DNA of 64,000 nt from the NCBI RefSeq assembly GCF_024733565.1, contig NZ_JANIOC010000007.1, forward strand, positions 124,001 through 188,000. Reading direction: 5' to 3'. The notes under the pieces are model-generated. The model searched no databases. It was not told the DNA's origin and was given only the letters and a program-made list of their open reading frames with translations. Made by a program: the position numbers and the translations under genes. Origin of the DNA: Rossellomorea sp. SC111 (GTDB lineage Bacteria > Bacillota > Bacilli > Bacillales > Bacillaceae_B). Of this stretch, positions 20,308 to 30,331 are shown one piece after another. Numbering within the stretch: the first letter of the stretch is position 1; each line of letters begins with the position of its first letter.

Positions 20308-21420
20308 ATGAAGAAAAAAATCGCTGTACTACCAGGAGACGGTATCGGTCAAGAGATTATGGACGGGGCATTAGAAGTACTGAAGGCAGTGGGTGATTGG
20401 TTCGGCCATGAATTCGAAGTGGAGAAAGGATTCATCGGCGGAGCGGCCGTTGATCGCTTCGGTACACCATTACCTCCTGAAACAATCAAGCTTTGTAAAG
20501 AGAGCGATGCCGTTCTATTAGGGGCAGTCGGAGGACCGAAGTGGGAGCACCTTCCGAAAGAAATCCGTCCTGAAAAAGGGCTCCTGGCCATCCGCAAAGA
20601 GTTCGACCTTTTCGCGAATCTGCGCCCGGTGAAGGCATTTGAAAGTTTACTGGAGGCATCCCCGCTCAAACGGGAGATTGTGGAAGAAGTAGATTTGGTG
20701 ATTGTCAGAGAGCTGACGGGAGGATTATACTTCGGTCAGCCGTCCGGTCGCCAGGGAAAACGGGATGAAGTAGCCATCGACACCCTGGTATATGAAAAAA
20801 GTGAAATCGAACGGATCGTTCACAAGGCATTCAAGCTGGCTCAGAAGCGCAAGAAAAAACTAACGTCCGTCGACAAGGCAAACGTTCTGGAAACCAGTCG
20901 AATGTGGCGGGAAGTCGTGAATGAAGTGGCGACTGAATACCCGGATGTAGAAGTCGAACACATGCTTGTGGATGTCGCAGCGATGAAGCTGATGTACCAG
21001 CCGAAACAATTCGATGTGCTCGTGACCGAGAACATGTTCGGGGATATCCTGAGCGACGAAGCCTCCATGATCACAGGCTCACTTGGAATGCTTCCTTCCG
21101 CCAGTTTAAGAGGGGACTCATTCGGGCTATACGAACCCGTTCACGGATCAGCCCCTGATATCGCCGGAAAAGGAAAAGCCAATCCACTGGCTATGATCCT
21201 ATCGGTTGCCATGATGCTGCGCCATTCCTTCGGCTTGAAAGAAGAAGCGGAAATGATCGAAATGGGGGTCCAGGAAGTTCTCAATGCAGGCTACCGGACA
21301 GGAGACCTGTGGACGATGGGACGTGGAACCGTTGTCGGGACAGGTGCCATGAGTCAACTGGTCGTAGAGCGTCTGGAAGCGGATCATGCCCTTTCTTCCA
21401 TCCTGGCAGCGTACTTGTAA
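20308..21420 (+). CDS. leuB: 3-isopropylmalate dehydrogenase
   Basis: This 370-residue NAD-dependent enzyme oxidatively decarboxylates 3-isopropylmalate. [16 protein letters not shown] at the start, [14 protein letters not shown] for substrate binding and [28 protein letters not shown] are all visible. The ATG follows AACAGGAGGTAA. It has the expected length. About 100 bases of non-coding sequence with no obvious element lie between it and leuC. Confidence 0.95.
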   Translation: MKKKIAVLPGDGIGQEIMDGALEVLKAVGDWFGHEFEVEKGFIGGAAVDRFGTPLPPETIKLCKESDAVLLGAVGGPKWEHLPKEIRPEKGLLAIRKEFDLFANLRPVKAFESLLEASPLKREIVEEVDLVIVRELTGGLYFGQPSGRQGKRDEVAIDTLVYEKSEIERIVHKAFKLAQKRKKKLTSVDKANVLETSRMWREVVNEVATEYPDVEVEHMLVDVAAMKLMYQPKQFDVLVTENMFGDILSDEASMITGSLGMLPSASLRGDSFGLYEPVHGSAPDIAGKGKANPLAMILSVAMMLRHSFGLKEEAEMIEMGVQEVLNAGYRTGDLWTMGRGTVVGTGAMSQLVVERLEADHALSSILAAYL

Positions 21421-21520
21421 TAGAGAATTTCACCATGTTAAAACGAAGGTGACCGGAGCGGAAATCAATGACCACACGCTCTTCATTGAAATAATATCTT
21501 ACCAAACCAGGAGGGAGTTC

Positions 21521-22936
21521 ATGGCAGGGAAAAATATAATCGAAAAAATATGGGAAAAACACATCGTACACAGGGAAAAGGGCAAGCCGGATTTATTGTA
21601 TATCGATCTTCACCTTGTACATGAAGTAACGTCCCCCCAGGCATTCGAGGGGCTGCGCCTGAAAGATCGCAAGCTGCGGAGACCGGACCTGACGTACGCG
21701 ACCATGGACCACAACGTTCCGACAAGAGAGCGTCACATTGTCAGGGATGAGATCGCCAAACTGCAAATGGAAACGTTGAAGAAAAACTGTGAAGAATTCG
21801 GCGTCGCCCTTGCCGACATCCATCATCCCGATCAAGGAATCGTCCACGTCATCGGTCCTGAACTGGGTCTGACCCAACCAGGGAAAACGATCGTGTGCGG
21901 AGACAGCCATACTTCAACCCATGGAGCGTTCGGAGCACTCGCTTTTGGGATCGGGACGAGTGAAGTGGAGCATGTACTGGCGACCCAGACACTCTGGCAA
22001 TCGAAGCCCCGGACCCTTCAAGTCGAAGTGTCCGGGGAACTTGGATTCGGTGTCACGGCAAAAGACGTGATCCTGAACATCATTTCCACCTATGGAGTAG
22101 GATTTGGAACCGGATATGTCATCGAATTCACGGGAGACGTGATTCGCAAGCTGTCCATGGAAGAAAGAATGACCGTCTGTAATATGAGCATTGAAGCAGG
22201 TGCGAAAGCCGGATTGATCAGTCCCGACGAAACGACCTTTGACTATTTAGAGGGCCGGGAATACCTTCCTAAGAACAAATCGTTCCAACAGTGCAAGGAA
22301 GAGTGGAAATCCCTTACAAGCGATCGTGACGCCACCTATGATCATAGAATCGAGGTGAGGGGTGAAGAAATCGAACCTCATGTGACATGGGGGACGAACC
22401 CGGGGATGGGTGCCGGGATTTCAAGGTCCGTCCCTCACCCGGATGAGTACGGGGACCCTTCTGAAAGGGAAGGGGTGGAGCGGGCGCTTCATTATATGGG
22501 GCTTGACGCCGGAATGAGAATCGAGGATATCGAGGTTGATTATGTATTTATCGGTTCTTGTACGAATTCACGGTTGAGTGACCTGAGAGCGGCGGCTGAA
22601 GTGGTGAAAGGACATACGGTTAAGCATGGCGTCACCGCTTTGGTTGTGCCCGGCTCGTTTAAAGTGAAGAAAAAGGCAGAAGAGGAAGGCTTGGATACGA
22701 TCTTTAAAGAAGCTGGTTTTGAATGGAGGGAAGCGGGCTGCAGCATGTGTCTGGCCATGAATGACGACATCGTTCCACCCGGTAAACGCTGTGCATCGAC
22801 TTCCAACCGGAACTTTGAGGGCAGGCAGGGGAATGGTTCAAGAACACATTTATTGAGTCCTTCCATGGCAGCAGCGGCTGCCGTGACCGGAAAATTGACT
22901 GACGTCCGTAAGCTTGAAAAAATGCCGATTTCATAG
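21521..22936 (+). CDS. leuC: 3-isopropylmalate dehydratase large subunit
   Basis: This 471-residue aconitase-family subunit binds a 4Fe-4S cluster through cysteines seen in [14 protein letters not shown] and [42 protein letters not shown] is the substrate region. I start at the ATG at 21521 after AGGAGGGAG; longer in-frame extension upstream lacks a ribosome site and family similarity. One GGGACGGACC copy (inverted, 22425-22434) encodes RSVP within a conserved segment. Confidence 0.94.
   Translation: MAGKNIIEKIWEKHIVHREKGKPDLLYIDLHLVHEVTSPQAFEGLRLKDRKLRRPDLTYATMDHNVPTRERHIVRDEIAKLQMETLKKNCEEFGVALADIHHPDQGIVHVIGPELGLTQPGKTIVCGDSHTSTHGAFGALAFGIGTSEVEHVLATQTLWQSKPRTLQVEVSGELGFGVTAKDVILNIISTYGVGFGTGYVIEFTGDVIRKLSMEERMTVCNMSIEAGAKAGLISPDETTFDYLEGREYLPKNKSFQQCKEEWKSLTSDRDATYDHRIEVRGEEIEPHVTWGTNPGMGAGISRSVPHPDEYGDPSEREGVERALHYMGLDAGMRIEDIEVDYVFIGSCTNSRLSDLRAAAEVVKGHTVKHGVTALVVPGSFKVKKKAEEEGLDTIFKEAGFEWREAGCSMCLAMNDDIVPPGKRCASTSNRNFEGRQGNGSRTHLLSPSMAAAAAVTGKLTDVRKLEKMPIS
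22424..22436 (-). repeat. GGGACGGACC motif (inverted) inside leuC
   Basis: AGGTCCGTCCCTC contains the exact recurrent 10-mer on the minus strand. It is read as Arg-Ser-Val-Pro, a third reading-frame relation compared with the other coding copies. Confidence 0.8.
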
Positions 22937-22948
22937 GAGGTGAAAAGG

Positions 22949-23554
22949 GTGGCAATCAATCATGTGGAAGCAAGTGTATTTCCTCTCAGGAGAGACAACG
23001 TAGACACGGATCAAATCATACCGAAACAATTTTTGAAAAGGATCGAGCGTAAAGGCTTCGGTCAGTACCTATTTTACCATTGGCGGTTTGAAGACGACGG
23101 GAAGACCCTGAGACATGACTTCTTATTGGATACCCCAAAATACCGGGAATCTGAGATTCTTCTCGGCGGAAAGAATTTCGGATGCGGGTCTTCTCGGGAA
23201 CATGCGCCATGGGCCCTTCAGGACTATGGATTTCAGGTGATCATCGCGAAGAGCTTCGCGGACATTTTTTATAATAATTGTTTAAAGAATGGAATCCTGC
23301 CGATTCAGTTGGATGATAAAACAGTCGATGCCCTCATGAAGAATGAGAGTCAAGTGGATTTATATAAAATTGAAGTGTCCCTTGAGCACCAGACTATCTG
23401 TGATTCTGAGGGGCTGCGTGTCTCCTTTGACATTGATCCTTATTGGAAAACGATGCTTCTGAAAGGTCTGGATGAAATCGATTTAACTTTGCATTACGGT
23501 AAAGATATCAAAAACTACGAAAAAAAATATGAGGTGAGTGACTTGGGAATTTAA
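22949..23554 (+). CDS. leuD: 3-isopropylmalate dehydratase small subunit
   Basis: This 201-residue swivel-domain subunit is the partner of LeuC. DNVDTDQIIPKQFLKRIERKGFG and GGKNFGCGSSREHAPWALQDYGF are diagnostic. The start is GTG at 22949, 6 bases after AGGAGGTGA; an earlier in-frame GTG at 22940 is part of that site. The stop codon overlaps the ilvA start by one base. Confidence 0.93.
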   Translation: MAINHVEASVFPLRRDNVDTDQIIPKQFLKRIERKGFGQYLFYHWRFEDDGKTLRHDFLLDTPKYRESEILLGGKNFGCGSSREHAPWALQDYGFQVIIAKSFADIFYNNCLKNGILPIQLDDKTVDALMKNESQVDLYKIEVSLEHQTICDSEGLRVSFDIDPYWKTMLLKGLDEIDLTLHYGKDIKNYEKKYEVSDLGI

Positions 23555-24537
23555 TGGATAACACTGAAGTGGTAGAAGCAATGGAAAGAATCAGTCATCA
23601 GGTGCATCGAACACCGTTAAAGCAATCGTCAACGCTGAATGCGTTCACTGGTGGAGAGATCTATTTGAAAATGGAGAACCTGCAGCGGACAGGTTCCTTC
23701 AAAGTAAGGGGCGCCATGAATAAAATCATGTCATTGTCTGAAGAAGAAGCGGGGAGGGGCATCATTGCTGCGTCTGCAGGAAATCATGCCCAAGGAGTGG
23801 CACTGTCTGCTTCTAAGCGCGGGGTCCCTTCAAAAATCTTCATGCCAAAGCGGACGCCTTCTACTAAAGTTGCAGCAACGAAACATTACGGAGCTGAAAT
23901 CGTTTTGACAGGAGACACCTATCAGGAAGCCTACGGGGCAGCGCTTGAGGAGAAAATCAAAAAAGGCTCGACGTATGTTCATGCATTTGATGACCATAAA
24001 GTGATGGCTGGACAAGGGACAGTCGCACTGGAAATGCTTCAACAGCTCAGTGATTTAGACATGATTCTCGTCCCCGTCGGTGGAGGCGGTCTGCTGGCAG
24101 GGATGGCACTGGCCGTGAAAGCCTTTAATCCCCGCGTGCAAATTGTTGGTGTGCAGGCACTGGGGGCGCCGGCAACGTATAACTTTTTTACAGGAAGCAA
24201 TAAAGGTTCACTTGAGCATGTTCATACCATTGCAGACGGGATTCTCGTCAAGAAGCCGGGAGAGCTTACGTTTCCGATCATCCGGAAGTATGTGGACGAT
24301 ATGGTCACCGTGACCGATGAAGAAATCTCCTATAGCATCATGTTCATGCTTCAACGGGAGAAAACCCTGGTCGAAGGAGCGGGAGCCGCATCCTTGGCGG
24401 CGGCCATGTGTCAAAAAGTCAAGGTACAGGGTAAGAAGGTGGGCTGCGTCATCAGTGGCGGGAACGCCGATCCGAGTAAGATCCCTGTTTATCGCGATTT
24501 GTCCAAAATGGCCAGACAGCTGCATCATATTGTGTAA
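23554..24537 (+). CDS. ilvA: threonine dehydratase, short form without regulatory domain
   Basis: This 327-residue fold-type II PLP enzyme deaminates threonine to 2-oxobutyrate, the precursor of isoleucine. The PLP lysine is Lys50 in GSFKVRGAM, the phosphate loop is GGGGLLAG and ASAGNHAQG is present. It ends after the catalytic domain and so lacks the C-terminal ACT-like isoleucine-sensing domain found in the approximately 420-residue biosynthetic enzymes. It is the last gene of the ilv-leu operon, which argues for a biosynthetic role despite the catabolic-type architecture. Serine racemase or dehydratase side activity is possible. Confidence 0.85.
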   Translation: MDNTEVVEAMERISHQVHRTPLKQSSTLNAFTGGEIYLKMENLQRTGSFKVRGAMNKIMSLSEEEAGRGIIAASAGNHAQGVALSASKRGVPSKIFMPKRTPSTKVAATKHYGAEIVLTGDTYQEAYGAALEEKIKKGSTYVHAFDDHKVMAGQGTVALEMLQQLSDLDMILVPVGGGGLLAGMALAVKAFNPRVQIVGVQALGAPATYNFFTGSNKGSLEHVHTIADGILVKKPGELTFPIIRKYVDDMVTVTDEEISYSIMFMLQREKTLVEGAGAASLAAAMCQKVKVQGKKVGCVISGGNADPSKIPVYRDLSKMARQLHHIV

Positions 24538-24542
24538 AGATG

Positions 24543-24590
24543 GGACGGCTCTTAACTGCGTGAGTAGTTGGGAGCGGTCCTCTGTTTTTA
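24543..24590 (+). terminator. terminator of the ilv-leu operon
   Basis: GGACGGCTCTTAACT (24543-24557) pairs with AGTTGGGAGCGGTCC (24566-24580), with one mismatch and two G-U pairs. The sequence TCTGTTTTT follows. Confidence 0.8.
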
Positions 24591-24635
24591 GCAATTTGAT
24601 ACGGGTTTCGGTCATTTTCCTATAAATGGCAAATG

Positions 24636-24742
24636 GCGCAATTATTGAGAAAATAACGCAATAAACATAATCATGACGCAATTATCTACAAGTTGGGATA
24701 GGAAGCGCCGCAACAACAGGAGAAGGTGCCGCAATAACAGAC
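24636..24742. repeat. short 20-21-base periodic repeat array
   Basis: GCAAT or GCAAC recurs at 24638, 24658, 24678, 24710 and 24731. Most units read CGCAATWA or CCGCAAYAACAG and are spaced by 20-21 bases with one 32-base gap. It lies in the 454-base gap between ilvA and hom; no coding function is visible. Confidence 0.5.
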
Positions 24743-24901
24743 AAAAGCCACACATCAACCCGAAAAAAGATCAACAAATCATAGGTGATCCTTGAAAAGT
24801 ACAAATCCAGCATAAATTATTCGTGGAGATAACTAGAATGATCCAGAACCATCACAATCATTTAAACTTGTAAGCTCTTACATTCAGAAAATACGCAAAA
24901 A

Positions 24902-24934
24902 CCTATTGTAATAGGAAATTTTTTCAACTATAAT
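24902..24934 (+). promoter_or_regulatory. putative hom promoter with overlapping palindrome
   Basis: TTGTAA (24906-24911), a 17-base spacer and TATAAT (24929-24934) form the promoter. CCTATTGTAATAGG at 24902-24915 is a palindrome covering the -35 box and could be an operator for an unknown repressor. Confidence 0.6.
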
Positions 24935-24991
24935 GTCCACTATACAAATACAAATGTACACCAGAAATAAACAAATGGAGGTTTTCGGCTT

Positions 24992-26290
24992 ATGGAATCA
25001 ATTTCAATCGGACTTTTAGGACTCGGAACGGTGGGAGCCGGAGTGGTGAAGATAGTAGAGAATCATCAGGATAAATTGTCTCATCAAATTGGCTGCCCGG
25101 TGACGGTGAAAAAAGCCCTCGTTCAGGATTTAGAGAAAGACAGGGGACTGGATATCGAAAACAGCATATTGACCTTAAATCCTGAGGAAGTCCTGTTTGA
25201 CCCTGAAATTGATATTGTGGTCGAGGTCATGGGTGGAATCGAAGCAACGAAGGAACATCTCCTGCATGCTTTAAACGAGGGTAAGCATGTCGTAACGGCA
25301 AACAAAGATCTCATGGCGCTCCATGGACCTGAATTATTAAGGGCGGCCTCCGAAAATGGCTGTGACTTATTCTATGAAGCCAGCGTCGCGGGAGGCATCC
25401 CGATCTTAAGAAGTTTAGTAGACGGCCTGGCCTCCGATCGCATCACCAAAATGATGGGAATCGTCAACGGGACGACGAACTTCATTCTGACAAAGATGAC
25501 GAAAGAGGGACGGACCTTCGATGATGTCCTTAAGGAAGCGCAGGACCTCGGCTATGCAGAAGCGGATCCGACGGCAGATGTCGGTGGATTGGATGCGGCG
25601 AGGAAAATGGCGATCTTGTCCACACTGGGATTCTCCATGAATGTGGACCTGGCAGATGTGAAGGTAAAAGGCATCACGGAAGTAACGGGTGATGACATTG
25701 AATATGCAGGACAGTTCGGCTACACGATGAAACTCATCGGGTACGCCCATCGGGAAGGGGAGAAGGTCGAGGTAAGCGTGGAGCCGACACTTCTACAAAA
25801 TGAACATCCCCTCGCATCCGTACACGATGAATATAACGCCGTGTACGTTTACGGCGAGGCGGTGGGAGAAACGATGTTTTACGGTCCTGGGGCGGGAAGT
25901 CTCCCGACGGCGACTGCTGTTGTATCGGATATGGTGGGAATCATGAAGAATATGAGACTGGGTGTGAACGGGAAGAGTGCCGTGAACCCCCAGTACCCGA
26001 AGAAACTGAAAGAACCTGATGAAATTCATTCGAAATATTTCCTGCGGCTGCATGTTCAGGACGAAGTGGGCGTTCTGGCCAAACTGACGTCCATCTTCTC
26101 GGATCACGGAGTAGGTTTCGAGAAAATACTTCAGAATCCCCTGGACAGTGATGAGTTTGCTGAAATCGTCCTTGTGACTTATAAGGCATCCCTGGAGCAT
26201 TACGAAGATATCTTAATGGAGCTGAAGGATTATAAAGCGGTTCATTCGATCGAAAGCTCATACCGCGTAGAAGGAGGAGAAAAAGGATGA
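24992..26290 (+). CDS. hom: homoserine dehydrogenase
   Basis: This 432-residue enzyme reduces aspartate semialdehyde to homoserine. [15 protein letters not shown] is the nucleotide loop, [14 protein letters not shown] and [14 protein letters not shown] belong to the catalytic domain, and a C-terminal ACT domain ([20 protein letters not shown]) likely senses threonine. The ATG follows AAATGGAGG. A GGGACGGACC copy at 25507-25516 encodes EGRTF. The gene overlaps thrC by an ATGA junction, so hom-thrC-thrB are coupled. Confidence 0.95.
   Translation: MESISIGLLGLGTVGAGVVKIVENHQDKLSHQIGCPVTVKKALVQDLEKDRGLDIENSILTLNPEEVLFDPEIDIVVEVMGGIEATKEHLLHALNEGKHVVTANKDLMALHGPELLRAASENGCDLFYEASVAGGIPILRSLVDGLASDRITKMMGIVNGTTNFILTKMTKEGRTFDDVLKEAQDLGYAEADPTADVGGLDAARKMAILSTLGFSMNVDLADVKVKGITEVTGDDIEYAGQFGYTMKLIGYAHREGEKVEVSVEPTLLQNEHPLASVHDEYNAVYVYGEAVGETMFYGPGAGSLPTATAVVSDMVGIMKNMRLGVNGKSAVNPQYPKKLKEPDEIHSKYFLRLHVQDEVGVLAKLTSIFSDHGVGFEKILQNPLDSDEFAEIVLVTYKASLEHYEDILMELKDYKAVHSIESSYRVEGGEKG
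25505..25517 (+). repeat. GGGACGGACC motif inside hom
   Basis: GAGGGACGGACCT is an exact copy of the extended motif, read as Glu-Gly-Arg-Thr as in lpd. Confidence 0.8.
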
Positions 26291-27348
26291 GATGGAAAGG
26301 GCTACTGGAACAATACGGAGAACATCTTCCATTAAATGCAGATACTCCCCTTTTAAGTTTGAATGAAGGAAACACTCCATTGATCGAGCTGAAGTCGTTG
26401 TCCGAGGAATGGGGCATCGAATTATATGCAAAGGTGGAAGGGGCGAACCCGACAGGTTCCTTTAAGGACCGGGGGATGGTCCTTGCCGTTGCGAAAGCGG
26501 TGGAGTCCGGCAGCTCGACGGTCATTTGCGCTTCGACAGGCAATACTTCTGCATCAGCTGCAGCTTATGCAGCAAGGGCGGGAATCAAATGCATCGTCGT
26601 CATTCCGGAGGGGAAAATCGCTCAAGGGAAATTGGCTCAAGCCGTCATGTACGGGGCCGAGATCATTTCAATCGAAGGGAATTTCGATGAGGCCCTCGAG
26701 ATTGTTCGGGAGTTGAGTGAAACGGAATCCGTCACACTTGTGAATTCGGTGAATCCATATCGACTGGAAGGACAGAAAACGGCGGCTTTCGAGGTTATAG
26801 AAGGATTGGGGGAAGCCCCAGATGTGCTTGCGATACCTGTTGGGAATGCAGGGAATATTTCAGCATATTGGAAAGGATTCAAGGAATATTCTGACCGCAG
26901 CGCTTCAACGCTTCCACGGATGTTCGGCTTTGAAGCATCGGGGGCAGCGGCTCTCGTCCATGACCGCATATTTCCCCAGCCCGAAACGATTGCCACTGCC
27001 ATCCGTATCGGGAACCCGGCAAGCTGGACATTGGCCGTCGACGCGCTGAGGGAATCAAACGGACATATAGATGAAGTGACGGATGAAGAAATCCTGGAAG
27101 CCTATCAACTTATGGCAAGGAAAGAAGGGATCTTTGCAGAACCGGCTTCATGTGCTTCCATCGCAGGGATTAAGAAGTCATTGGAAAAAGGGCTGCTTGA
27201 ACAAGGGTCGAAGGTAGTCGCCGTATTGACGGGGAATGGCTTGAAAGATCCGGTTACAGCCATGGAGTGCAGCCCGGTGACGCCTGCTAAGCTGCCAAAC
27301 GATCGTGAAATGGTGAAGGATTATATCAAGGGAACGATCGGGGTATGA
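26287..27348 (+). CDS. thrC: threonine synthase
   Basis: This 353-residue fold-type II PLP enzyme converts O-phosphohomoserine to threonine. The PLP lysine is Lys60 in TGSFKDRGM, and [18 protein letters not shown] and IPVGNAGN are visible. It belongs to the short Bacillus-type class. Both ends overlap their neighbours by ATGA junctions, giving a tightly coupled operon. Confidence 0.95.
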   Translation: MRWKGLLEQYGEHLPLNADTPLLSLNEGNTPLIELKSLSEEWGIELYAKVEGANPTGSFKDRGMVLAVAKAVESGSSTVICASTGNTSASAAAYAARAGIKCIVVIPEGKIAQGKLAQAVMYGAEIISIEGNFDEALEIVRELSETESVTLVNSVNPYRLEGQKTAAFEVIEGLGEAPDVLAIPVGNAGNISAYWKGFKEYSDRSASTLPRMFGFEASGAAALVHDRIFPQPETIATAIRIGNPASWTLAVDALRESNGHIDEVTDEEILEAYQLMARKEGIFAEPASCASIAGIKKSLEKGLLEQGSKVVAVLTGNGLKDPVTAMECSPVTPAKLPNDREMVKDYIKGTIGV

Positions 27349-28280
27349 AGGCCAGGGAACAGCGCTCTTGGAAAATCGTCGTCCCAGGAAGCACAGCTAA
27401 TCTAGGGGCCGGATTTGATTCCCTTGGTTTAGCTTTGAATGTCTTCCTAACCGTTGAGGCACATGAAGCAGACGACTGGGGGGTGACTCCTTTGTCAGCG
27501 GCCCTGGAGGTTTTTCCGACTGATGAGTCGCATTTCATCATTGAAGTCGTCAAGGAAGTGGCGGATGAATATGGAAAGAAGCCTGTTCCGTGTCACTTGT
27601 ACGTATCAAGTGATATCCCTTTGACGAGGGGACTCGGATCCAGTGCAGCGGCCGTCGTGGCAGGAGTCGAGCTCGCCAATGTATTATGCGGTCTCAACTT
27701 GACCCAGGAAACGAAACTGGTGCTTGCCAATCGTTTTGAAGGTCATCCCGATAACGTAGGGGCATCGCTCTACGGAGGGTTTGTCGTCAGTTGTCAGCAT
27801 GAAAAGGGTGTTAACCTGATAACGGTACCTGACCTTCCGATTGATGTGGTATGTGTCATCCCGAAAGCAGAGCTGAAAACATCGGATTCGAGAAATGTCC
27901 TTCCGTCCACACTATCGTTTTCAGAATCTGTGGGGGCCGGAGCGATATCGAATGTATTAGTGGCGGCGTTCCTGACTGGTGATTGGGAAATGGTCGGGAA
28001 AATGATGAGGCGGGATCGTTATCATCAGCCTCACCGGAGAAAGCTTCTTCCCCATTACGATGCTGTTGAAAAAGTGGCGGATCGATTCGGTGCTTTCGGC
28101 GTCGCTTTAAGCGGGGCCGGCCCAACGGTTGCCTGCTTTGTGGAGCGGGAAGCAAGTGAATGGCTCTTCCGCCAGCTCGAACAATCATTCCCGACCATGG
28201 ACGTCCGCAAACTATCCATCTCCCAAACGGGAAGCAGCATCACCACCCAACAACCAAAGGTCCGTCCCTCATCGCTTTAA
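27345..28280 (+). CDS. thrB: homoserine kinase
   Basis: This 311-residue GHMP kinase phosphorylates homoserine. [18 protein letters not shown] and the phosphate loop [15 protein letters not shown] are visible, as is [14 protein letters not shown] near the C terminus. The last residues KVRPSSL are encoded by the left arm and loop of the terminator hairpin built from GGGACGGACC copies. The repeat has therefore been recruited as the end of the gene. Confidence 0.95.
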   Translation: MKAREQRSWKIVVPGSTANLGAGFDSLGLALNVFLTVEAHEADDWGVTPLSAALEVFPTDESHFIIEVVKEVADEYGKKPVPCHLYVSSDIPLTRGLGSSAAAVVAGVELANVLCGLNLTQETKLVLANRFEGHPDNVGASLYGGFVVSCQHEKGVNLITVPDLPIDVVCVIPKAELKTSDSRNVLPSTLSFSESVGAGAISNVLVAAFLTGDWEMVGKMMRRDRYHQPHRRKLLPHYDAVEKVADRFGAFGVALSGAGPTVACFVEREASEWLFRQLEQSFPTMDVRKLSISQTGSSITTQQPKVRPSSL

Positions 28281-28313
28281 AGCGGAGAGGGACGGACCTC
28301 GTTTTATTATTTT
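28258..28313 (+). terminator. terminator of hom-thrCB made from an inverted GGGACGGACC pair
   Basis: AGGTCCGTCCCTC (28258-28270) pairs with GAGGGACGGACCT (28287-28299). Between them is a second palindrome, CGCTTTAAAGCG (28273-28284), that extends the stem. A T-rich tract follows. The thrB stop codon (28278-28280) lies in the loop. Confidence 0.88.
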
Positions 28314-28618
28314 TCCCTTGTGATCATAAAACAGTTGTCTTTTTCGTTGATGTGCAGGCAGTAGGAGGATGGATACGTCATGCCCATTTCTTCCCGCAGT
28401 TCTTTCGGGATGTGGACCGTTCCTTTTTCTGAGATGTAGCGTTTGTTATGGGTTGAGTCCCGCGTGGCCTGCTTAATATAGAGGCAATTGTTTTGATAGA
28501 CGAGCTCTGCAAGTTTTCCCGGCAGCAGTCCAAACTTTTCCCTCCATTTATGGGGTAGGGTGATTGTACCGCTTTTACTGAAAGGTTTGCTCCCATACAT
28601 CATACTTAACATTCGCAT
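28307..28618 (-). CDS. tandem SpoVT/AbrB-like DNA-binding protein
   Basis: This 103-residue protein carries two copies of an AbrB-type swapped-hairpin motif: FSKSGTITLPHKWREKFGL near residue 15 and ISEKGTVHIPKELREEMGM near residue 62. AbrB-family proteins bind DNA as dimers through such N-terminal hairpins, and antitoxins of this type share the fold. No toxin gene is adjacent, so a transition-state-type regulator is more likely than an antitoxin. I start at ATG 28618, with an AAGG-type site upstream; a GTG one codon earlier is possible. The target is unknown. Confidence 0.7.
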   Translation of the reverse strand: MRMLSMMYGSKPFSKSGTITLPHKWREKFGLLPGKLAELVYQNNCLYIKQATRDSTHNKRYISEKGTVHIPKELREEMGMTYPSSYCLHINEKDNCFMITREK

Positions 28619-28732
28619 CACCTGCCTTCACTATCATATTGTTCTCTTTTTACCTTCCCTTAGAAAAATAAACACCAATTTGAAAAATTAGGAAAAAGGA
28701 CAGGGTTTCTTTGGGGGGAATAGGGAGAATAG

Positions 28733-28891
28733 ATGGATGAAAAGGATATAGTCAGCAGTGTGAACGGGTGGAGGCGCCTCATGGATGTAAAAGATCCTCT
28801 GAAATCCGTGGTTCATCTTATTATTTATTCTCTTCATACAGGCTGCCTATGTTATTATTATGTGTGTTGTAAAAGTAAATGGAACAGATGA
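28733..28891 (+). CDS. possible 52-residue small protein
   Basis: An ATG preceded by AGGGAG opens a 52-codon frame. The first part is charged (MDEKDIVSSVNGW) and the second is rich in Tyr, Cys and Leu (SLHTGCLCYYYVCC). Two bases after the stop a hairpin-like segment, ATACTCTCAT and ATGAGTATTTTT, resembles a terminator. I recognise no family, so the frame may be chance. Confidence 0.25.
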   Translation: MDEKDIVSSVNGWRRLMDVKDPLKSVVHLIIYSLHTGCLCYYYVCCKSKWNR

Positions 28892-28992
28892 AGATACTCT
28901 CATATTTCTGTCTTATGAGTATTTTTGATAAATGGATAAGAACTGAGAAACCATAGGGGAAAGACTATTGGAATTTAGGTGAACTTCACATC

Positions 28993-30291
28993 ATGAAACA
29001 AGCTAAAGATATTGCCTTGAAAATATCCGTCACCTATGTATTGTTAGGCGCATTATGGATTGTGTTGTCAGATTATGTTTCCATGATCATCGCACATGAA
29101 AAGCTTAGTATGTATATTTATTTTCAGCGCTATAAGGGCTGGTTATTTACGTTTGTAACAGGTATCATCATTTTTTTCCTCATTTACCGAAGGACAAATG
29201 AGCTGATTCTCTCCAACGAGAAACTGTCGAAAAAGGAGAAGCAGCTCCAAATAAGGAATCAGCATTATCATTCCCTGTTCGAACAAAATCCCGATGCCGT
29301 CTTAGAGCTGAGCCTGGATGGGCATGTTGTATCCGTGAACGCCGAAGCTGAGGGGCTACTTGAATTCACCCATGATGAGTTGAAGGAAGTGAAATTCAGT
29401 AAATTCTTGGATGAAGAAGAAATGAAGCGGGTGACAGACTACTTTTTCGCTACATTCAAAGGGCTCGCATCTACCTTTGAAACGAAGATCCATATCGGCG
29501 ATAATAAAGGAAAGATCCTCAGGTGCTCCCTCGTTCCGATTATCATTAATCGAGAGGTGACAGGAATGTTCGCAATCGCAAGGGATATCACACTGAATCG
29601 GGAAAACGAAGAAATGGTGGTCGCATCTGAGAAACTTTCCGTTATTGGTCAGTTAGCAGCGGCCGTTGCCCATGAAATTCGCAACCCCCTCACATCTCTC
29701 AAGGGGTTTATCCAACTTATGCAAACGACCAATACCATCAACCACGATCATTTGGACATAATGCTCTCTGAAGTGGATCGAATCGATTTGATTTCAGGTG
29801 AGATGCTGATTCTTGGAAAACAACAAGAAACCCATTTCAGTCATGAAAGACTTGACGATATCCTCCAACAGGTCCTCGTCCTGATGGAAGCACAGGCAAA
29901 TCTTGATAATGTGTCCATGATATATGAGAACCTGTCTGAGAAACCTTTGTATGTATTAGGTGAGTCAAATCAGCTTAAACAGGTTTTCATCAATATCATA
30001 AAAAATGCCGTGGAAGCCATTCCCGCATCCAGGGATGGGAAGGTCTCAATCACGTTGGAAGAGAAAGGGACAAACGCCCAGGTAATCGTGAAGGATAATG
30101 GAGTCGGCATGGAGCCTGGCAGAATCGAACATCTGGGAGAGCCGTTTTACTCGACGAAAGAAAAAGGTACTGGCCTGGGACTTGCCGTATGCAAAAAAAT
30201 CATCCAGCGCCATAAAGGACATATACACTTTCAAAGTGATATAGAAAAAGGAACGGCAGTGGAAATCAGCTTACCCACCTGCGGAAGATGA
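28993..30291 (+). CDS. orphan membrane PAS sensor histidine kinase
   Basis: This 432-residue kinase has two predicted membrane segments (about 10-32 and 50-66), a PAS domain at about 90-205, and a HisKA domain with phospho-accepting His227 in VAHEIRNPLTSLKGF. An ATPase domain with N box (IIKNAVEAI), DNGVGM and GTGLGLAVCKKI follows. No response regulator lies nearby, as for the KinA-KinE sporulation kinases of Bacillus, whose catalytic region it resembles. I infer input to the Spo0 phosphorelay, not proven here. The ATG has AGGTGA about 10 bases upstream. Confidence 0.85.
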   Translation: MKQAKDIALKISVTYVLLGALWIVLSDYVSMIIAHEKLSMYIYFQRYKGWLFTFVTGIIIFFLIYRRTNELILSNEKLSKKEKQLQIRNQHYHSLFEQNPDAVLELSLDGHVVSVNAEAEGLLEFTHDELKEVKFSKFLDEEEMKRVTDYFFATFKGLASTFETKIHIGDNKGKILRCSLVPIIINREVTGMFAIARDITLNRENEEMVVASEKLSVIGQLAAAVAHEIRNPLTSLKGFIQLMQTTNTINHDHLDIMLSEVDRIDLISGEMLILGKQQETHFSHERLDDILQQVLVLMEAQANLDNVSMIYENLSEKPLYVLGESNQLKQVFINIIKNAVEAIPASRDGKVSITLEEKGTNAQVIVKDNGVGMEPGRIEHLGEPFYSTKEKGTGLGLAVCKKIIQRHKGHIHFQSDIEKGTAVEISLPTCGR

Positions 30292-30331
30292 GGAGCCTTC
30301 TGCCTTTGCCGATTAAGAAAGGACGAAACGA

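Noticed and set aside
24636-24742. CRISPR array
   Set aside because: Units are only 5-12 conserved bases with 20-base spacing, without true repeats, spacers or cas genes.
28307-28618. AbrB-like protein as antitoxin of a toxin-antitoxin pair
   Set aside because: No toxin-like gene overlaps or adjoins it; the next small frame is in the opposite direction and unrelated.
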